NCBI GenBank assembly: GCA_009746045.1
Contig: RPFO01000080.1
Coordinates: 1,812,183-1,876,182 of the forward strand
Direction of reading: 5' to 3'
DNA length: 64,000 nt
DNA from: Mesostigma viride
Lineage: Eukaryota > Streptophyta > Mesostigmatophyceae > Mesostigmatales > Mesostigmataceae
The position numbers were made by a program, and so were the translations under genes. Positions within the stretch are counted from its first letter, which is position 1. Every line of letters begins with the position of its first letter. This document shows, piece by piece, positions 46,701 to 58,700 of this stretch. The notes under the pieces were generated by a model. That model was not told the origin of the DNA. It saw nothing but the letters and a program-made list of their open reading frames with translations, and searched no databases.

Positions 46701-49700
46701 TTCGGCAAGCCAGGTGTGTTTCCTTTTCCCGATACTCCGGTGCTGTCGCCGATGACGGGTACCGCCTGCTATCAAAACCTTTCCCCTGCCCAGCTCAAGT
46801 TTGGGCCCCTCGGGCTGTTCTCCCTTTTCTGGTCCCAACGTGATGTCGTGGCCAAGATTGTCAAGGAGACCAACGACTATGCTGAGCTCAAGGGGGCGGG
46901 CAAGCCAGGTGAGCGTGAGTGGCACCCCTTAACAATGCATGAGATGGGCAAATTTCTGGGTGGAGCAGGTGCTGTGCCAACTGTGCTGCGCGCAAGGCAG
47001 GAAGCACAAGACCTCGGTCATGTGCGAGCACTGTGACATGGCGTTCTGCAGCAACAGCGAGCGGAACTGCTTCGGCCTCTTCCACTCCGGGCAGGTGGAG
47101 GGGCTGGACTTCAACGTGACGAAGCAGCGGGTATGGCAGCGCCTCTCCCAGCGTGGCGAATGCGCCAAGAATTTCAAGGGCGCCACTACCACGAGGGGGG
47201 CAGCAGCCACCACCCGGAAGCTCAAGGGGGTGGCGCGGCGCCGCCATCTCAGGGCGGAGCATGTCCGCCTGGGATATAGTCCTACGGAGGCTGACTAAGA
47301 ATGCTAGCATTTGTTGCCTACGTGGCATGGCATTTGGCCTTTCCTGCCCGCGCTCATGCGCGCCGTGTATCACCATGGGCCGGCATGGTTTGAAGTGTGT
47401 GTTATTGTTTCATGGACCCACCTGTGCATGTGTTATTTGGTTTCATGTTGTTAGCCTGGGTTATTGTTTCATGGTCCCACCTGTGCATGTGTTATTTGGT
47501 TTCATGTTGTTAGCCTGCATGGGTTATTGTTTCATGGTCATGTCTTATTAGCTTTCATGTTTATGCATAACTTGTGCAGTTTGAAAATCTGCTCCGTGAT
47601 GGTCACAGTGCCACCTATTTCTAGTTGGCAATTTTCAGTGTTACTGCATGCATGGTCCCTTGGTCACTAATTTATCTATGTAGGAGTGCTGGGATGTTTT
47701 GACTTTGTGTGCAAGGTCCATCATGCATGTAAAAATAAGTACCACAGTATCAGCGGGTCTGCAAGCATTTACGCTTATTGTGGCATATATTTGTGCCACA
47801 TAGGCTGGAATAAACATAATCATGCATGTTTCATGCTTACCTATGTATCATTTCCATGTTCAAAACTGCACTAGGATGTTTATTCTAGCCCCCCCCAAAC
47901 TGGTGACTCAAAATAGTCACCAGCTATTTTTAGCATTATCTTGTGGGTCCCTGGGTGAAACAAGACATGTAAGTGTTTGGATGTAGTGCTTGGGTACAGT
48001 TGCAGTCCCCCCTGAAATACTAGGGTGAAATCCAAGGTATACGACGGTGCTCCATCATGCATGATAAGGTTGTGAACCCCGTACTCGCGGCCCACGCGTA
48101 GTCGTGTCCAATCATATCTGGCAGGGACCTGCAGTGGTTATGGCAGGTATTGGTGGCACACTGGTTGGAATAAGTGTTAGCATGCATGTTTGCCCATACT
48201 CCATGCTTACCTATCGTTTCCATGTTCAAAACTGCACTAGGATGCCTATTTTAGCCCCCCCAAAACTCGCGACTCAAAATAGTCACCAGTTATTTTTAGC
48301 ACCAGCTGATGGGTCCCTGGGGGAGTTACAATTTTTAGTGTTTGTATCCCATCCTAACTAAAAAATCTATCTACAAAACCAACCCCAGGGTCAACTCATT
48401 GAGGAAAGGGGTCTATCATCCATTATAAGGGTGTCACCGCGCACACTCACCGTACCCCCCTGAGGGGGGGGGCTATTTATAGAGCAGGGGGGGCTAGCAC
48501 TGGGACCACCCACTATACCCCCAGGTGGGCCCTAATATGGTTATGCTTGGTTCCTAGTATGGTCTAGAAAAAATAATTAGGCTGCATGGGGGCACCTGTG
48601 GCATACTGTGCAACTCGTGACTCATTTTAGTCACGAGTCAAAGACGGTTGAGGGGCTAGAATGCATGCCTTGCGTAGGGTATCCGTACCACGTTACCTAC
48701 GTGCATGGACAAGGTGGCACCTGCACATAGGTGCCATGTAAGGGCAGTGTGATGATGCAGTTATGTTTCCCCATCATTGTGGAAGGGAAATGTATTGTGT
48801 GGCATGGTTGGGGGCCACATTAGTAGGTATTAGTAGGTAGTATGCCCAACCCTACCTCCTTGGTTGCTTTTTACCAACGGTACCCCTATGGGCTGTACTG
48901 GGTGTAACTGCTGGTATACCCACCCAAATGATGACCCCAATGGCTCAAACTGTTCAGCAACTAATTGTTTATCATCCCTGAAGTGGTACACACCCTGAAG
49001 TGTAGGTGCCTAGCTCTTACAACATAATTCAAAATGCACATTCTACCAAAAATGAAAACGCGCGTCTTGACCCCCCTGACTTTGACAGCAGTTATACATG
49101 GCCTACCCTGCGTATATATGTAAGGTTGTGATATACCAACCCGAAGGGCAACTCATGGACATGCTTGGCCCCCAAGGACAGCCATTGGATATGGGTGGGT
49201 TGGATGGCATCTGGTTTGCAAAATTGTGAAGTTGCAGCTGATGCATCGGCAGTATTTCTGCCCATTTAGGGGTTAAGTACCTGTGCCAGCCGCCAGGCGT
49301 GGCGCAACTGTGATCGGCAGTCAGTACTTAGAGTGGTGTAGGGGACATGATATGTAGGGCTCAGGCCTCTTTTCAACTTCGCAACTTGATCTCAGCATTT
49401 GCTGGCAAAGTCCCGGCGGCTGCGCTGAATGTAAGACAATGCTACCGGCCTCTTATGTAGGGCGTCCACGGAGAGGCATAGAGTGCAATTCTTTATGTAT
49501 GTTGGCCACCGACCAATACAGGCCACGGTAATGGTTGGTGGCTGGGGGGAGCCCTCTATGTACAATTTGAGTAAAAGGGTGTGATTTCCGGCGCTGGGCC
49601 CACTGCACTAGTAACTGGGGTCCTGATATTATCAGTTTCCCCTTTTTTTGCACCTGAGAAACGCTGATAAACACTGATAAACGCTGATAAACGCCTGATA

Positions 49701-52700
49701 AAATCCTGATAAACGCCTGATAATGGCCCAGGCCATTATAGGTAATAATGGCTTTTTTTGCCTGATAAAACTGATTTAAAAAGGCACAGTTTTGACTTTT
49801 TTTCTGATAAAAAAGGGGCAATAAATTATCAGAAAAATCAGGAGCACTCAGGGGTGATAAATTATCAGCTTTATGAGGACCATGATGAACCTTAAAAAAC
49901 TGATAAAACTGGGCACAAATCGTCAGATTTATCAGCTTTGTTCAAACAACTCTGCGGTGATCAATTATCATCTTTATCAATAGCCACGCAAATACACCTG
50001 TAAACCCTACTACTAAATGGGCAGAAATGTGTACTGCCGGATGAATCGGCTGTAAATATCACTATGTATATTGTAAACCACCCCACAGCCAACCTACAAT
50101 CATCCAAGGGCCAGGGTCCTTGCCCGGGTTCAAGCATGTGACTCCATGACTTACCCTTCAGGGTGAGCTATCACAAGCCCACATATCTGCAGCCTGGGTA
50201 GACCATAGAAAACTACCGTCAAAGTGAGGGGGGTCAAGACGCGAGTTTTCATTCTAATGGTAGATTGTGCACTTTGACTTATGCATTAAGACCTAGAGAG
50301 GCACCTACTGTACCACTCAGGGATGATAAACAATTAGTCCCTCGAACCGTAGCAACTTGAGTGCTCAGTCCTAAAAATCGGACTGAGTTGCACATCTTTG
50401 CAAATATTTTTTCTCTATGGCCAAAAAATAAGTTCTGGCTACCCCTTGGTATGTACCAAGCATGCATTCATGTTGAATTTCTTTAGGGACATGCCACTTA
50501 CATAATTGTCCCATATCTATGACTGTTGCCCGTGCTATAAATAGCGCCAACCCCAAGGGGACACAGAAAAATGGGATTAATTGACATGTATATAATGCAT
50601 CAGAGGGGGTTGTGGGTTAACCCTGGGTATGCCCCTAAAAGCCCTCAGGCTCCAGGAGAGGCCTTTATATTCTCCCAAACCGGCACCTCTAAATGTCAGT
50701 TCCAAGCCTACAGTATCTGTGGGCTCTGGAGCATGGGGTACTGTAGCCTTACTGCATCCACTATGAGTACATGTAAGCCGTGCTTTGCCCGTGCAGAGAC
50801 CACTCTCTGCTGAGGCGCCATCATGCCCTAGCCATTGCTTAGCCATGATCATCTTCCACCCCATGTCCGCAACTTTGCAGAGCTGCACTGGAATACATGG
50901 TGGTGCAGGTGCACCTCAGTTGTGCACCCGTAGTACTGTGGCAGTTTACACCCACCACCTGCAGGTTGTCGCCTAGAATGGATTCAAAACCATATGCCCC
51001 TTCTCAGGTATATGTGTTACATATCCTCCCCATGGAGGTAATTGTTCTTGATTAATTAGTTTATTTATACATTAACTCTTCAACCGTTCTCGCGCCGTTT
51101 TGATGGTACCAGTTGAAGTCCTACCACTCTAACGGACTGAGTTTGTGCGCCTTGCAGGCGCCGCGCCAAAAATAATTTGATGGTGCCACCTGGCGGGATT
51201 GAAAGATCTAGATCTCAGCTTTCCGTAGAGCACTTCAGACCGTACTTTGGACACTTGGCCAGGGAGTACTGATCTGGCAAACCCAGGGGGGTACCCTGGT
51301 CCTGGGGTACTTTCGGCGGGAAAAAAATCTGCGTTTTTTGCAAAAAGACGTGCACGACGACGAAACGACGTTCGACCTCGACAGACATGGCGTCGCCTAC
51401 TGGCCAGCTGCTGGCCACATTTCGACTGAAACTTGGATTTAAGGTGGCAGTGCCTCCGGCCTTCTTCGGAGAGCCATGGGCAGTGCAAGAATATGGTGAG
51501 AATCATGCGCATTATCGCCTAGACGGCCATGTAGCGGAGGTGACACGCGATAAAAATCACGGATGGTGCAAATTTGTCGACGATCCATGCAAATATAAGT
51601 TGACAAAAGAGCAGATTTTTCAGTTCAGGAAGGTAGGAGAGACCTCTAGGCCTGCGGAGGACGAGGTAGAGGAGGAAGGGGATGCAGGCAGCGATGGGCA
51701 GGAAGGTGGGAGCGCAGGTGACGGTCCAGATGCCTCGGAGCCGGCATCGGAGCCCGAGGCGGATGACGAGGGGGATAGCGAGGATATCTCCGTTTCCCCG
51801 GTCAAGAAACGTGCCAAGCGTCGTGCAGGCAACCCGAGGAAGGCTCCAGCCATCGCGCCTGCTGCAAGGAGGCGTCTGCAGCCGCTGCCCCCTCCGGATG
51901 AGCCGGATTCCGAGGACAGTGCGTCTTCTGACGACGACGACGACATTCCTGAGCTCGTCGACAGTGATGCCGACGAGCCGGAGGATGAGGGGCGCGCTGC
52001 TGCGGATGATGGCGATGATGGCGACGATGGGTGGGTGTTTGGCACCGGCAAGCCGGATCCAGCCATCCTTCCCCGCGTGCGGGGTGCTGCGCAGTTTGGC
52101 ACCGGCTCGCGCACAGCAATGTATCAAAACATCCCGGGTGTGCCTTACAAGTTTTCTCCTCTTGACCTGTTCCTGCTGTTCTGGCAGCCTGGCCCCGTGC
52201 TGCAGAGGATTGTCACCGAGACAAACCGCTATGCCGAGGAGAAGCAGCGCACGGCGTCTGCTGGGGCACGGGAGTGGTCGCCTCTCACCATGAACGAGCT
52301 GGGCATGTTCTTGGGTCTGCTCTTCACCATGTCGCTGGCGTCCATGCCTTCCCGTGACATCTATTTTTCAGGCCAGCCACTCGGTGTCGCACATGCTGCC
52401 AACCTGCAGCACGTGATGCCCTTGCGACGCTTTGAGCAGATTGCCAGGTTTCTTCACTTCCGTGACTCTGCTGAGCGCCCGGCCAACCGCCAGACACGCG
52501 AGTGGCGACTGTGGCAGTTCCTGTGGCTGGAGGACATCTTGAACGACGCGTACAAGAAGTACTTCATCCCAGGCAGCGCGGTCGCCATCGACGAGAGGAG
52601 CATCGCGTCCAGGCACAGGCTGTGCCCGATCAAGTGCTTCAACCCAAGCAAGCCAGACCCATTCCATGTGAAGCAGTATTGCCTGAACGAGTGGCCCACC

Positions 52701-55700
52701 GGCTACCTTTACCATGCCAACACGTATGACAAGCTGCCCCAGGTCAACCACACCTACCATGTGGTGACAGAGCTCGCCAGCACCTTGCCCCATGGTGTCG
52801 AGATGGCCATGGACCGCTTCTACACCGGGCGCGAGGTGATTGAGGAGTGCCACCGCATGGGCCACCGCGTGGTGGGCACAGTGCTCCCCAACCGCCGTGG
52901 CATTCCCGTTGCCGAGGTCAAGCGCCGCATGCCCCGCAGGCCAGCCCAAGGGGCCTACGCATGGGCTGTCAACAGGGATGGGCTGACCCTGTGCGCCTGG
53001 CAGGACCGCAAGCTTGTGTGGGTGCTGGGCAAGGGCATCCCCCTGGAGGAGGTGATGGTCAGCCGCCATGGCGGCCGCGACCAGCGCGTCATGGTGACTG
53101 CCCCGTCCCTCATCCCCGCGTACTGGAGCTGCTACAAGGCGGTGGATAAGTTTGACCAGCGGGCTGCCAACTACAACCTGCAGCGGGCCTTCGTCTCGCG
53201 GGTGTGGTGGCACCGGGTCGCCACGGGGCACATGGCCAACTCGGCTGGCAATGCCTACATCCTGCAGACTCTCGCCCGCGCCAACCGCCCCGACTGCCTC
53301 TCTCACGTGGGGTTCCTCAGCTTGCTCGCACAGCAGCTGGTGAACAACCAGTGGCACGGCGCCCGGCTGCCCATCGACCGCATCGCTGAGGCCCACCAGC
53401 CTGGGCTGGACGGGCGGTTCAGCGGCACCCACCTCAGGCCCGAGCGCATCCCGTGGACGGAGGCGGCGCAGTGTGTGGTGTGCGCCACGATCCCCGAGCG
53501 CAAGCGCACCAACTTCTGGTGCAAGGACTGCGACCAGGCACTGTGCACGGGCGCGTGCTGGAACGTGTTCCACGCAGGGCCAGTGGCTGGCCTCGACGGC
53601 GACGACCGCCGCCAGCGTGCCATGCAGCCCCTGTCAGCCCGCAGCCCGGCTGGCCGCGCGTGGGCTGAGGCCAATGGCCGCACGACCCGTGCGCTGGCAG
53701 CTGGCACCCAGCTGACAGGGCCTCGTAGGAGGCAGTTTCTGCGCATCCAGAGGCAGAATCAGACTTAGTTTGGCACATAGCCAGGTAGCCTTGACAGTTA
53801 GCTACACCCTTGGGTAGTCATGCGCTACCACGCGTGCGCTAGTGACATTTTGGCCCCTTGCGGCATGTTGGCATGTGTTATATGGCATGGTCTCTTGTTT
53901 TATTGCATGAGTATGGTGTTTTATGCCCATTTGGGCATCCCTTGCTGTTTGATGCCATTTGGCATCCTGTTTTGTGTTGTTATGCTACCATATTAACCCC
54001 TGTCAGCTGGCACCGTTATAACGGTGCCAGCTGCCTTCGGCCATTTGGTTAGTAGCGTTCACAGTTTTGTGACATTTCATGTTGTGAATGCATTGATGGC
54101 ATGCCTGTGAATAATTTTAACTCCCTTCAAAGGGCCAGGGCCAGCAGATTTGAATAAATGGTCCATAATGCAATATATGTGTCTCGAACCCCATGTGCGC
54201 TGTACCCCCCTGAGGGGGGTGCTATTTATAGCAGGTGCAGGGCATAGATATGTGACCAACCAAATTTCCTAAACATTATTTGATATAAAAGCATGCTTGG
54301 TTCCAAGGGTGGGCCAGAAAATGTTAGTTGGCTAGTTACTGCCAGGCGCACAAAGATACCCAAACTCAGTCCGTTTCGGTGGTTCCAGTCCAGACGGTTG
54401 AAGAGTTAATGATTGAGATAATCCTAGGAAGGCCATACATAGGAACACTGACTTCATATGTTACAAAGCTCCACACGCCAGCTAGCAAAAAGCCCAAAGT
54501 GACTCAGTCCTAAAAATGGGACTGAGTTTTTTTGGGGTGGTTGGCTAGCACTATACCGTTTAGGTTTCCTATCCCATGTGGCAGAAAACATCATAGCTAT
54601 GTAGCAAGGCATGAATCCTCCAACACATTTCCAGCTTGTAAAACAGCAGCTCATCCTATCAACATATATACTAAAGCTTGTAAAATGCAGCCTTGGCACA
54701 ATTTTAGCTAATACTCTTCGAACGGCTTTCGGCTCCAGCCACTCAGCGGCGCGACTTACAGTCCGCTTGACGAATCAGCTGCGCGAAATTTCGTTGCGAC
54801 CAATCACGAAAAGGTCAAACCACGGCGTCCATATTATGAGGGGTTTTGGGCGTTACATCCAGATGAGCCATTTGGCAGAGGTCCGTATGCCCAGATTGCA
54901 CCAGGAGCCAAACTCTGCGATGTCCTGTGTTTGCGAGCTCCAGATATAACCGTCGCAAACTTTTGGGCTGTTGGACCAAACTTTATCCTGAGGAACCAGT
55001 TACAAACGCGCAGGAAGCTCACACGTGGATTTTCCTCTGCTCCACTGCCTGTAAGCGATTTTTCCCTGCTGTCTGCGGCGAGGTCACTCATCCCCACGCG
55101 CATCGCGCTCCCGTGCAGAGGTAGCAGTCAATCTGTAGCTAGTTGAACTCCGCAAGACGTAGTTCACGAGCTCCGTCCACTGCGCGGTTGGCAGCGCAAT
55201 TCGTCCCTTTGTACATAGCAATATACATATTCTTTAACTTCCGCTGAAATTGGTTGCGTAGACTTCAGGCACCAAGGCACGCTTCGTCATTAATTAGCGC
55301 GGAAACTGTAAGGTTGCGGGCTCGAATCCATGGGAGGCGCATTTTTTTCGGGTTTTTTTTCTTCACCCTTTTGCCAACCTCCATGAATCTTGTGGTGGAA
55401 AACCTGAAGCTAGCGCGCGCTCCTTGGGGAGGCTAGCGCCACCTGGCCCTTGGCGGCGGTACGTGGTGTCACGCATCTCCCTAGCCGGGGCTCCCTGGCC
55501 GGGGACCGGCCACAAAAAGTACAAGCTAGATAATGTCGCGGGCGAAGCCCGCAAAACTTGTAGTAGTACATAATATTGTAAAGCTAGTGGCATTGGGCAT
55601 ACACGTGTAGAAGGCGCTTGCAAGAAGCTCATAACCAAAGCATCCTATAGATACGCTCTAAACAACTCTAAAATACAAGCAATAAGGAAAGAAACGAAAG

Positions 55701-58700
55701 TAGCAACTTTAATACTGGTGTGCAAGCAGATCCCAGGCATACGTGTCCATGTCTCTATAACGTGCACAAACAAAGCGGACTTGGCCAGCAAACTCTCAGT
55801 GATGCCTTACTGATGCAAGAGATGTATTTGTTGAGCTTCGCTCATTTTATACATGACGCGTGGACGGGCTCAAAAGGGACCGACCTGCCGTAGGTAGCGT
55901 AAGACTAGCGCTTGTCACGAGGGTACTGCACCGGCCGGCCCTTTTTGTGCCGACGCTGAGTGTGGTTCCGAAGTGCAGGCCTAGGTAGCTTCTAACGCAC
56001 GTCACTCGATCTTGTACCTGTGCCAGCCGCCAGGCGTGGCGCAACTGTGATGGGCCGTCAGTACATCTTGTACCTGCGCCAGCCGCCAGGTCTGCGTGGC
56101 GCAATGTGAATGATAGTCAGTACAATACTTAGAGTGGTTAGGGGACGTACATACTAAGGGACCTCGGCCTCTTTTCAGCTCCCACCCACCCGCCCATGCA
56201 CCCACCACCCACCCACCCATGCTGCTATGTAAGAGGGGCAACACCTTGTGTTCGAGTACATATGCTGGGCCCCCATCATGGTGCTACAATAACCAACTTG
56301 ATACATAATGATGTGCACTGAGTTTGTGGACGTATAGGCTGTACGTATAAAGCCTAGCACACAATTTAATGTAAATTGAAATAAAACAATAAGTGGAACC
56401 AGAAATGTGACACTACTGTATTGGCATGCCCGGAGACACGCTGTTCAAGGCCCTTCATGAAGTACATGTACGCTGCCCTAGAGGCAACCAAGACAAGGGT
56501 GGGTGGGTGGGGAGCAAAGAAAGAGGCCGACAAAACCAGCCCGAGCGGCTTTCAGTCGCAAAACCTCCCTTATCCCTAGCTAACTGACGTCATTAAACCC
56601 TTATGTTCAGTGATGCTAGTAAGACGCTAACCGTACGGACCGGGTCTAGAATATCCCGAATCTGCCCGGCTAGTATTAAATAATGCGTAGGTTGTTCTTT
56701 TCAGGGGCACTGCACCTCACGCCCCGTTCCGCCCGGGGATAATCAACCCAAGCGCGGAACGCACATTGTATTGAATTCATTTTTCAACCATGCACTATAG
56801 TATACTGCATCTACTAATCACAAAAGCTCTAGCCAAAAAGCTACGAGAAAACACTAGTACCTATAGCCGCTCAATCAGTGGCCTCTTGTTCCCGCATTCA
56901 CGTATAGAAGAAACTCCGTTCAAAGAACCCCGATTCATGTCCCCCGTAGCTCCCACAAGAACCAGCATCTTCATAAAAACAATAAGTGGAAGCAGAAATG
57001 TGACACTATTGGCATGCCCGGAGGCACGCCGTTCAAGGCCCTTCATGAAGTACGCTGCCCAATCACCCCCGCCCCGGCTTTCCCTTGAAGCCGCACTCCA
57101 CCTTGCTCGTTGTCACAAGTGACCGCCATGCCGCAAAATGGGAGCCCCCCCACATCAGGAGGCGTGTGCCTGGCGGCTGTGGATGCATGGCCAGGCCCAA
57201 AAAGGCCGAGCGCATTTGCACTGCGATTGCGCACAGCCAGCCTATCATGACCCCCCCTCCTGGGGCCCCGGGTCGTTACCGCTATGGCCCTCTCCCCATA
57301 GACCCGGGGTGCTTCGAGAAAAAACGTGGACCTAGCCCAGGCCCCGCCAGCCCGGATGCCCGAGGCCACCGCCCCAGGCACCTGGCTGAACGAGAGTCCG
57401 TTCAGCCAAGACCGCTTCCCCCCCCCCCCAAGGTTTCTATGCGTGGGGAAAAAATTTCTAGCTTAGGCGCTTTTCCCATCGCCGTCCCCAGCCCCAACCC
57501 CCCCCCCTCGGCGGAGGGCAGTTGCAAAGTTTGCTGGCCAGCAGCGATTTCCGAAGAAAAAGCCTCAGGCCGCGGACCGAGACACGGGTCGCCAGTGCCA
57601 GCCATCCGGCTCCAACCCGGGGTGCAAGCATCCCTAGGTACGGAGCACCAGCTCGCGCACTGGGCCAACCGAGCGACAAGTGAGCACCTGTCACCGCACC
57701 CGGCCCACCAAAGACCCCAAGCTGGGGAAAAGGTGCGGACGGGAGGTAATCATTTTTCTTTTCTTTAGTTAACCGGGCGAGGAACTACGCCTGGCCGGTT
57801 AACAATCGGAAGTCTCACCACCGGCCAAGTGGCCGGTGCAACCAGTACTTTGGGGATTTTGCTCCGCAGCCCCCATACATGTAGCTGCAGCTGCGCCCGC
57901 CGCAACGACAACGAGCAAAGAAAGAGGCCGACAAAACCAGCCTGAGCGGCTTTCAGTCGCAAAACCTCCCTTATCCCTAGCTAACTGACATCATTAAAAA
58001 CCCTTATGTTCAGTGATGCTAGTAAGACGCTAACTGTTCGGACCGGGTCTAGAATATCCCGAATCTGCACGGCTACAGTAGTATTAAATAATGCGTAGGT
58101 TGTTCTTTTCAGGGGCACTGCACCTCACGCCCCGTTCCGCCCGGGGATAATCAACCCAAGCGCGGAACGCACATTGTATTGAATTCATTTTTCAACCATG
58201 CACTATAGTATACTGCATCTACTAATCACAAAAGCTCTAGCCAAAAAGCTACGAGAAAACACTAGTACCTATAGCCGCTCAATCAGCGGCCTCTTGTTCC
58301 CGCATTCACGTATAGAAGAAACTCCGTTCAAAGAACCCCGATTCTCTTGGTGGGAAGGAACTCCAATGGACCGAAAACAAGAAGTGTATGTTGCAATCCC
58401 TGCGCTGAACTGCTTTCACTCTCTGCCTACCGTGCTGGCTGAGACGTTGTCTGGCCGCGGGGCTACATGGCGTTTGCCAAGTATTTCTGAATAATCAATA
58501 TACATGTATGTACTAAGGCTGTTCTGGACTGTGCTGCATGGTCTTGCTTACAGTACTTGTCACATTGCAAAGATCGCTGTCCTCCGAATACGGTCTGTTG
58601 ATCAATTAGACACATTTCATCATTAATGGATCAAATAGGGATGGCACATTCGATTCTGCCATCCACTCCTGCTGGTCCAGTAATAATATATAATAATAAT

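Larger units (their letters stand above)
45712..48655 (+). mobile_element. Deleted piggyBac element with CTAG target duplication
   Basis: Nested in the element 44590-49276. Termini CCCCTAAACCGTC and GACGGTTGAGGGG are inverted repeats with one mismatch. Both flanks are CTAG (45708-45711, 48656-48659), and uninterrupted family 1 copies read CTCCTAGAATGC at that point. Its transposase remnant and 5' leader resemble the intact element at 51073-54409. Contains local tandem duplications at 47401-47525 and a repeated about 130-bp segment (47828-47960, 48195-48320). Confidence 0.85.
44590..49276 (+). mobile_element. Non-autonomous piggyBac-like element, family 1 copy 4, with nested insertion
   Basis: TTAA at 44590-44593 and 49273-49276, with CCCCTAAATGG termini. 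Without the nested element at 45712-48655 it has the same about 1.7-kb layout as the other family 1 copies. It sits in a copy of repeat LR in LRR intron 4. Confidence 0.9.
51073..54409 (+). mobile_element. Autonomous piggyBac transposon, apparently intact
   Basis: TTAA at both ends; terminal inverted repeat CTCTTCAACCGT / ACGGTTGAAGAG. A second inverted pair lies inside, AACGGACTGAGTTTG at about 51130 and CAAACTCAGTCCGTT at 54361-54375, spaced about 41 bp from the left tip and about 17 bp from the right. PiggyBac elements typically have such asymmetric subterminal repeats. It contains one intron-less transposase gene without stops. At 54004-54033 a perfect 30-bp palindrome follows the gene. 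In LRR intron 4. Confidence 0.92.
56382..58344 (-). mobile_element. Non-autonomous Ngaro-like element with split direct repeats
   Basis: Plus-strand order is B (56382-56478), A (56512-56936, 425 bp), B (56973-57060), an 850-bp interior, A (57913-58344, 432 bp). On the minus strand this is A1-interior-B1-A2-B2, the same as the element at 1023-6414. A ends GAACCCCGATTC and B contains AAAACAATAAGTGGA, both shared with that element, so they are related. The interior (57061-57912) shows no gag, reverse transcriptase or recombinase; its ORFs are GC-rich and unrecognised. Mobility would need proteins from a full element. The A copies differ by only two small insertions and a few bases. Confidence 0.82.

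Noticed and set aside
46209-46925. 238-codon minus-strand ORF
   Set aside because: Antisense to the transposase remnant, which is recognisable on the plus strand.
52368-53573. 401-codon minus-strand ORF opposite the piggyBac transposase
   Set aside because: Antisense shadow of a GC-rich coding region; it has no domain.
55311-55345. tRNA-like B box followed by poly-T
   Set aside because: GGCTCGAATCC fits a B box, but no matching acceptor stem or A box was found upstream; not enough for a tRNA or SINE call.
57085-57768. 227-codon ORF inside the non-autonomous element
   Set aside because: Pro-rich GC-driven frame with competing minus ORFs; it does not resemble gag, reverse transcriptase or recombinase.
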